9,239 nucleotides of DNA, from NCBI GenBank assembly GCA_027039745.1, contig JALUMP010000083.1:1-9239 (forward strand), in the 5' to 3' direction. The position numbers and the translations under genes are program-made. The notes below the pieces were generated by a model, which saw nothing but the letters and a program-made list of their open reading frames with translations, did not search any database and was not told the origin of the DNA. This document shows positions 6,714-9,239 of this stretch, in pieces. How positions within the stretch are numbered: position 1 is the first letter of the stretch; each line of letters opens with the position of its first letter. This stretch comes from Candidatus Parcubacteria bacterium. Lineage in GTDB: Bacteria; Patescibacteriota; Minisyncoccia; Phycocordibacterales; GCA-2747955.

Positions 6714-7412
6714 ATGAAAAAACAAATAGAAATTTTACCTGCAATTTTAGAAAAGAGTTTTTCAAAAATTGAGAAAAAAATAAAACAAGTTGAAAACTTT
6801 GTTGATTTCATTCAGGTAGATATTTGTGATGGAAAGTTTGTGCCTTCAAAAACCGTAGCTTCTGCTGGTTGTAGTAGTTCTTTTTTGAGATTGAAAAAAC
6901 TAACCAAAAAAGTTGGTTTAGAGTTGGATATGATGGTTGATTTAGATACTAAAATAAAAGGTAGGTTTGAAAAGTGGTTAAAGGGGATAGAAGCCTCTGG
7001 AGCAGAAAGAGTGGTTTTTCATTTAGGTTCAACTCAAAGATGAGATAAGGTTTTTAGATTTTTCAGAACGCAAGATGTATTGAAGAGAATAGAGATTGGG
7101 TTGGCTGTGCAGATACAACATAATGCTAAAGAATATAACAAACTTTTTGAAAAATATGATTTTGATTATATTCAATTTATGGGGATTGAAAAGATTGGAT
7201 ATGGAGGACAAGAATTAACTTCAAAAGTTTATAGAAAAATTCGTGCATTTAGAAAAAAGTATCCAAAAATATCTATTCAAGTTGATGGGGGTGTGAAAAT
7301 CACAAATGCTGAAAAATTAAAAGAAGCTGGAGTTATAAGATTGGTTTCTGGAAGTGGGGTTTTTAGAGCAGAAAATATTAAAGAAAGAATAAACGAATTT
7401 TTTAGAGTTTAA
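6714..7412 (+). CDS. Ribulose-phosphate 3-epimerase family protein with altered metal ligands, one TGA=Trp
   Basis: A 232-residue TIM-barrel protein of the ribulose-phosphate 3-epimerase family (pentose phosphate pathway, ribulose-5-P to xylulose-5-P). It has EILPAIL at the start, VDICDGKFVP (35-44), LELDMMV (69-75), FHLG (102-105), MGIEKIGYGGQ (156-166), VDGGVK (190-195) and the phosphate-site-like VSGSGVF (211-217), matching strand by strand. Family length is about 220. Of the metal ligands in known enzymes (His, Asp, His, Asp), D36 and D191 remain, but the His before the first Asp is Q34 and the His of the HLMV motif is D72. Activity is therefore uncertain, and it may act on another sugar phosphate. 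Codon 110 is TGA; the frame continues cleanly through it. First gene of an apparent operon with the HAD gene 14 nt downstream. Confidence 0.78.
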
Positions 7413-7426
7413 GCATTTTAAATAAT

Positions 7427-8014
7427 ATGGAACAAATAAAAAGACATTTTAGGGTAGAAGAAGAAAAAGGAAAAATTTCCCCAAAAGACCACTTTCATGA
7501 AATACCAAAAAAATTTTTAGATACACAAAAACAAAACACAGTATATATTTTGGATGTGGATGGAACATTAATGCCTTTTGGAAAAAATAAAATAACTAAC
7601 AACCATATTTTACAACAAATAGAAAATTTAAAAAAAAATGGAAGAGTTGTTTTAACTTCTAATAATTTGTTTAAAAACGAAAGGGTAGTAAATTTAGCAG
7701 AGAGTTTAAATGTTCAGTATATAAAAATAACTAATCCCTTTTATTTAAAACCATCTAGGTATCTTCTAGAATATATTAAGAGCCAAGATAAAAATGAAAA
7801 TATAAATATGCATGTTATAGGAGATTGATGAGCGCAAGAAGGTTTGTTGGCAAAATTAGGAGGAGCTTCTTTTACATGAGTAAAACCTTATATAACAAAT
7901 AGACAATCCAAAATCATAAATAGTATTAATAAAACTGATATTAATATATATAATTTTTTTCATAAAGTAAATAATTTAAAAAGAGGTGTTATGAAGTATT
8001 TATTTAGAAAATAA
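7427..8014 (+). CDS. HAD-superfamily phosphatase-like protein (YqeG-like), three TGA codons
   Basis: A 195-residue HAD hydrolase. Motif I is DVDGTLMP with nucleophile D43 and acid/base D45, motif II is LTSNN (76-80), motif III is K108 in LKPS and motif IV is VIGD (130-133) followed by AQEGLLAKLGG. With no large cap domain and this length it resembles YqeG-type phosphatases, whose substrates are poorly defined. Codons 134, 135 and 151 are TGA, two of them in tandem right after the motif IV Asp. Translation through them is needed for the end of the Rossmann fold (TWVKPY). At these three sites the family does not fix the residue, so Trp rests on the other genes. It follows the epimerase by 14 nt with no promoter or Shine-Dalgarno evident, so it is probably co-transcribed. 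Stop is TAA. Confidence 0.75.
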
Positions 8015-8039
8015 TCTAATTGCTATTTATACTTTTTTT

Positions 8040-8048
8040 TGTTAATTT
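8040..8048 (+). promoter_or_regulatory. Weak candidate extended -10 of the lamin-tail gene
   Basis: TGT plus TAATTT (8043-8048) lies 7 nt before the ATG at 8056, the same geometry as elsewhere, but the hexamer matches TATAAT poorly. TATACT at 8028-8033 is a better hexamer but would give a leader of about 16 nt. The 41-bp gap after the HAD gene shows no clear terminator. Confidence 0.25.
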
Positions 8049-8055
8049 TGACAAT

Positions 8056-9239
8056 ATGGTTAAAAAGTTGTTTTGATTTTTAATGATAAGTTTTATATTT
8101 TTACCAAATATTTTATTTGCTGAAATTGTTTTTACAGAGATTATGTATAATCCAGATGGAACAGATTCTGGGTATGAGTGAGTTGAAATTAAGAATTTAT
8201 CTGAAGGTGTTGATATAAATATGCATGGCTGGAAATTTTGTGAAGGGAAAACTAATCCAACTTGTCATACACTTAAGGATGATGAAAATCTTTCTTTTCA
8301 ATTAGCTAAAGACTCTTTTGGAATTATTACAGACAATAGAGATAAATTTTTAGAAAAAAATAATTTTTCTGGGCTTGTTTTACAATCAACGGGTTTTTCT
8401 TTATTAAATACAGGTGGAGAAAAATTAGAATTGAAAAATTCTGCTGGAACAATTGTAACAGCTGTTGCTTATAACCCAGATTCTGGAGGAGATGATGGAA
8501 ATTCTTTGTGTCTTATTGGAGATATGTGGAAAGATTGTGAAAATACAGCTGGAAAAGAAAATAAAATTGCTACTGATAATCATAATGATGATAATGGAAG
8601 TAAAAGTATTGTTATTCCAAACACATATATGGAGTTTACTGATGTTGTAAATGGAAAAAAGAGAATTAAGGCAGAAATTGATGAATTTCCAGCTGCGGTT
8701 GTTGGTGCAAGAGCTAGTTTTTCTGGTAGGGCATACGGATTAACAGATAACGAAATACACGAAGCCGAGTATTTTTGAACCATGGGCGATGGAACAAAAG
8801 AGTATGGAAAAGAAATTTTTCACGAGTATTTATTTCCTGGAGAATATATTATTTCCTTAACAACAAAAGTTGGTCATTTTACAGGAACACACAAAAGAAA
8901 GATAAAAGTTATATCTCCCCTTGTTGGTTTTGGGGATATTGATTTTAAAAATAATGCAATTAGTGTTATCAATAAATCATCAGAAATTTTGAATTTAGGA
9001 CAATGAATAATAATGGTTAATGGAGAAAAATTTATGATTCCAGAAGACACGTATATTCAAGGAAATGGAAAAATAACTTTTGCCAATAAGGTAATGGGTT
9101 TTTATGATTTTAATGAAAATTCAAAAATATTTTTATTGTTTCCTAATGAAAAAAAAGTTTTAAAATATAGTAAAAAAGATGAAATAAAAAAGGGGAGAGT
9201 TGTCGGTGCTAATATTAAACATACTAGAATAAAAAAAGA
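8056..9239 (+). CDS. Secreted lamin-tail-domain / PKD-like surface protein (partial, 3' end beyond window), four TGA=Trp
   Basis: At least 394 residues, running off the right edge. The start gives a Sec signal peptide (MVKKLFW, hydrophobic core, likely cleavage after LFA at 22). A lamin-tail domain follows (about 23-165): EIMYNPDGTDSGYEWVEIKN, then a conserved NTGGEKLELKNSAG segment (118-131) and AVAYNP (136-141). A Ser/Asp/Asn linker leads to a PKD-like beta-sandwich (about 209-287) with WTMGDG (241-246) and FPGEYIISL. A second lamin-tail-like segment follows (LNLGQWIIMVNG, then IPEDTYI), and the visible part ends in Lys/Arg-rich sequence. Codons 7, 42, 241 and 317 are TGA; W42 in EWVEI and W241 before GDG are near-invariant Trp positions. 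Such proteins are common in Patescibacteria; a cell-surface adhesive or nucleic-acid-binding role is inferred. TGG is also used twice. Confidence 0.85.

Noticed and set aside
7826..7831. UGA as selenocysteine in the tandem TGATGA of the HAD gene
   Set aside because: Selenocysteine would need a SECIS element and would not explain TGA in six unrelated genes.
8015..8055. Terminator after the HAD gene
   Set aside because: There is a T-run (8033-8040) but no hairpin before it, so read-through into the lamin-tail gene cannot be excluded.
8580..8783. Minus-strand open frame inside the lamin-tail gene
   Set aside because: It is a shadow of the plus-strand gene, with no recognisable domain and no start signal.
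856..9239. Genes as frameshifted or nonsense-decayed pseudogenes, or split into many short open frames
   Set aside because: Every interruption is a TGA in an otherwise unbroken frame, with no frameshift and no internal TAA or TAG, and catalytic motifs are intact on both sides. Decay or sequencing error would not choose one codon 17 times at Trp sites.
8056..9239. UGA decoded as glycine (translation table 25)
   Set aside because: Gly would break near-invariant Trp positions such as EWVEI and WTMGDG, and WWELVP in the prepilin peptidase. Gly remains possible only at unconstrained sites like the tandem TGA of the HAD gene, where the wider pattern decides.

Overview
The window is strongly AT-rich bacterial DNA in which TGA is read as tryptophan, not stop. 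Seven genes are interrupted only by in-frame TGA codons (17 in all). At the positions where the protein family fixes the residue, that residue is Trp, e.g. the EWVEI motif of a lamin-tail domain and the WWELVP motif of a prepilin peptidase. Every gene whose end is visible stops at TAA. Open frames that appear to end at a TGA must therefore be joined, and this annotation does so.

The gene content (prepilin peptidase with a methylating N-domain, PBP2, ComM, a secreted lamin-tail/PKD protein, a Lys-tailed L32) excludes wall-less Mollicutes, the classic UGA=Trp group. It looks like a small-genome bacterium of the Patescibacteria (CPR) type. That placement is inference: the well-known CPR recoding is UGA=Gly (Absconditabacteria, Gracilibacteria), which these motifs contradict.

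Layout. 1-850: the 3' end of an unidentified gene, an HU-type DNA-binding protein and ribosomal protein L32, each of the last two followed by a hairpin terminator. 856-4050: prepilin peptidase (type IV pilus/competence maturation), then PBP2 (cell-wall transpeptidase) closely followed by a polytopic membrane lipid kinase of the SEC59/DGK1 class. 4071-4102: a bidirectional terminator separating that group from a convergent class I glutamine amidotransferase (minus strand, 4122-4856). 4915-6456: ComM, an AAA+ helicase of natural transformation, transcribed divergently from the amidotransferase. 6455-6713: an intergenic stretch with a 122-bp palindrome of two 60-bp arms, a short minus-strand coding-like remnant and a strong hairpin terminator. 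6714-8014: a probable two-gene operon of a ribulose-phosphate-3-epimerase-like protein with altered metal ligands and a HAD phosphatase. 8056-end: a secreted lamin-tail/PKD protein that runs off the window.

Expression signals are unusually uniform. At least six genes have an extended -10 box (TGn plus a TATAAT-like hexamer) ending only 6-9 nt before the ATG, so their mRNAs should be leaderless or nearly so, and I see no Shine-Dalgarno sequence before any gene. Three terminators share the stem AACAACC/GGTTGTT. Prepilin peptidase plus ComM suggest the cell can take up DNA.
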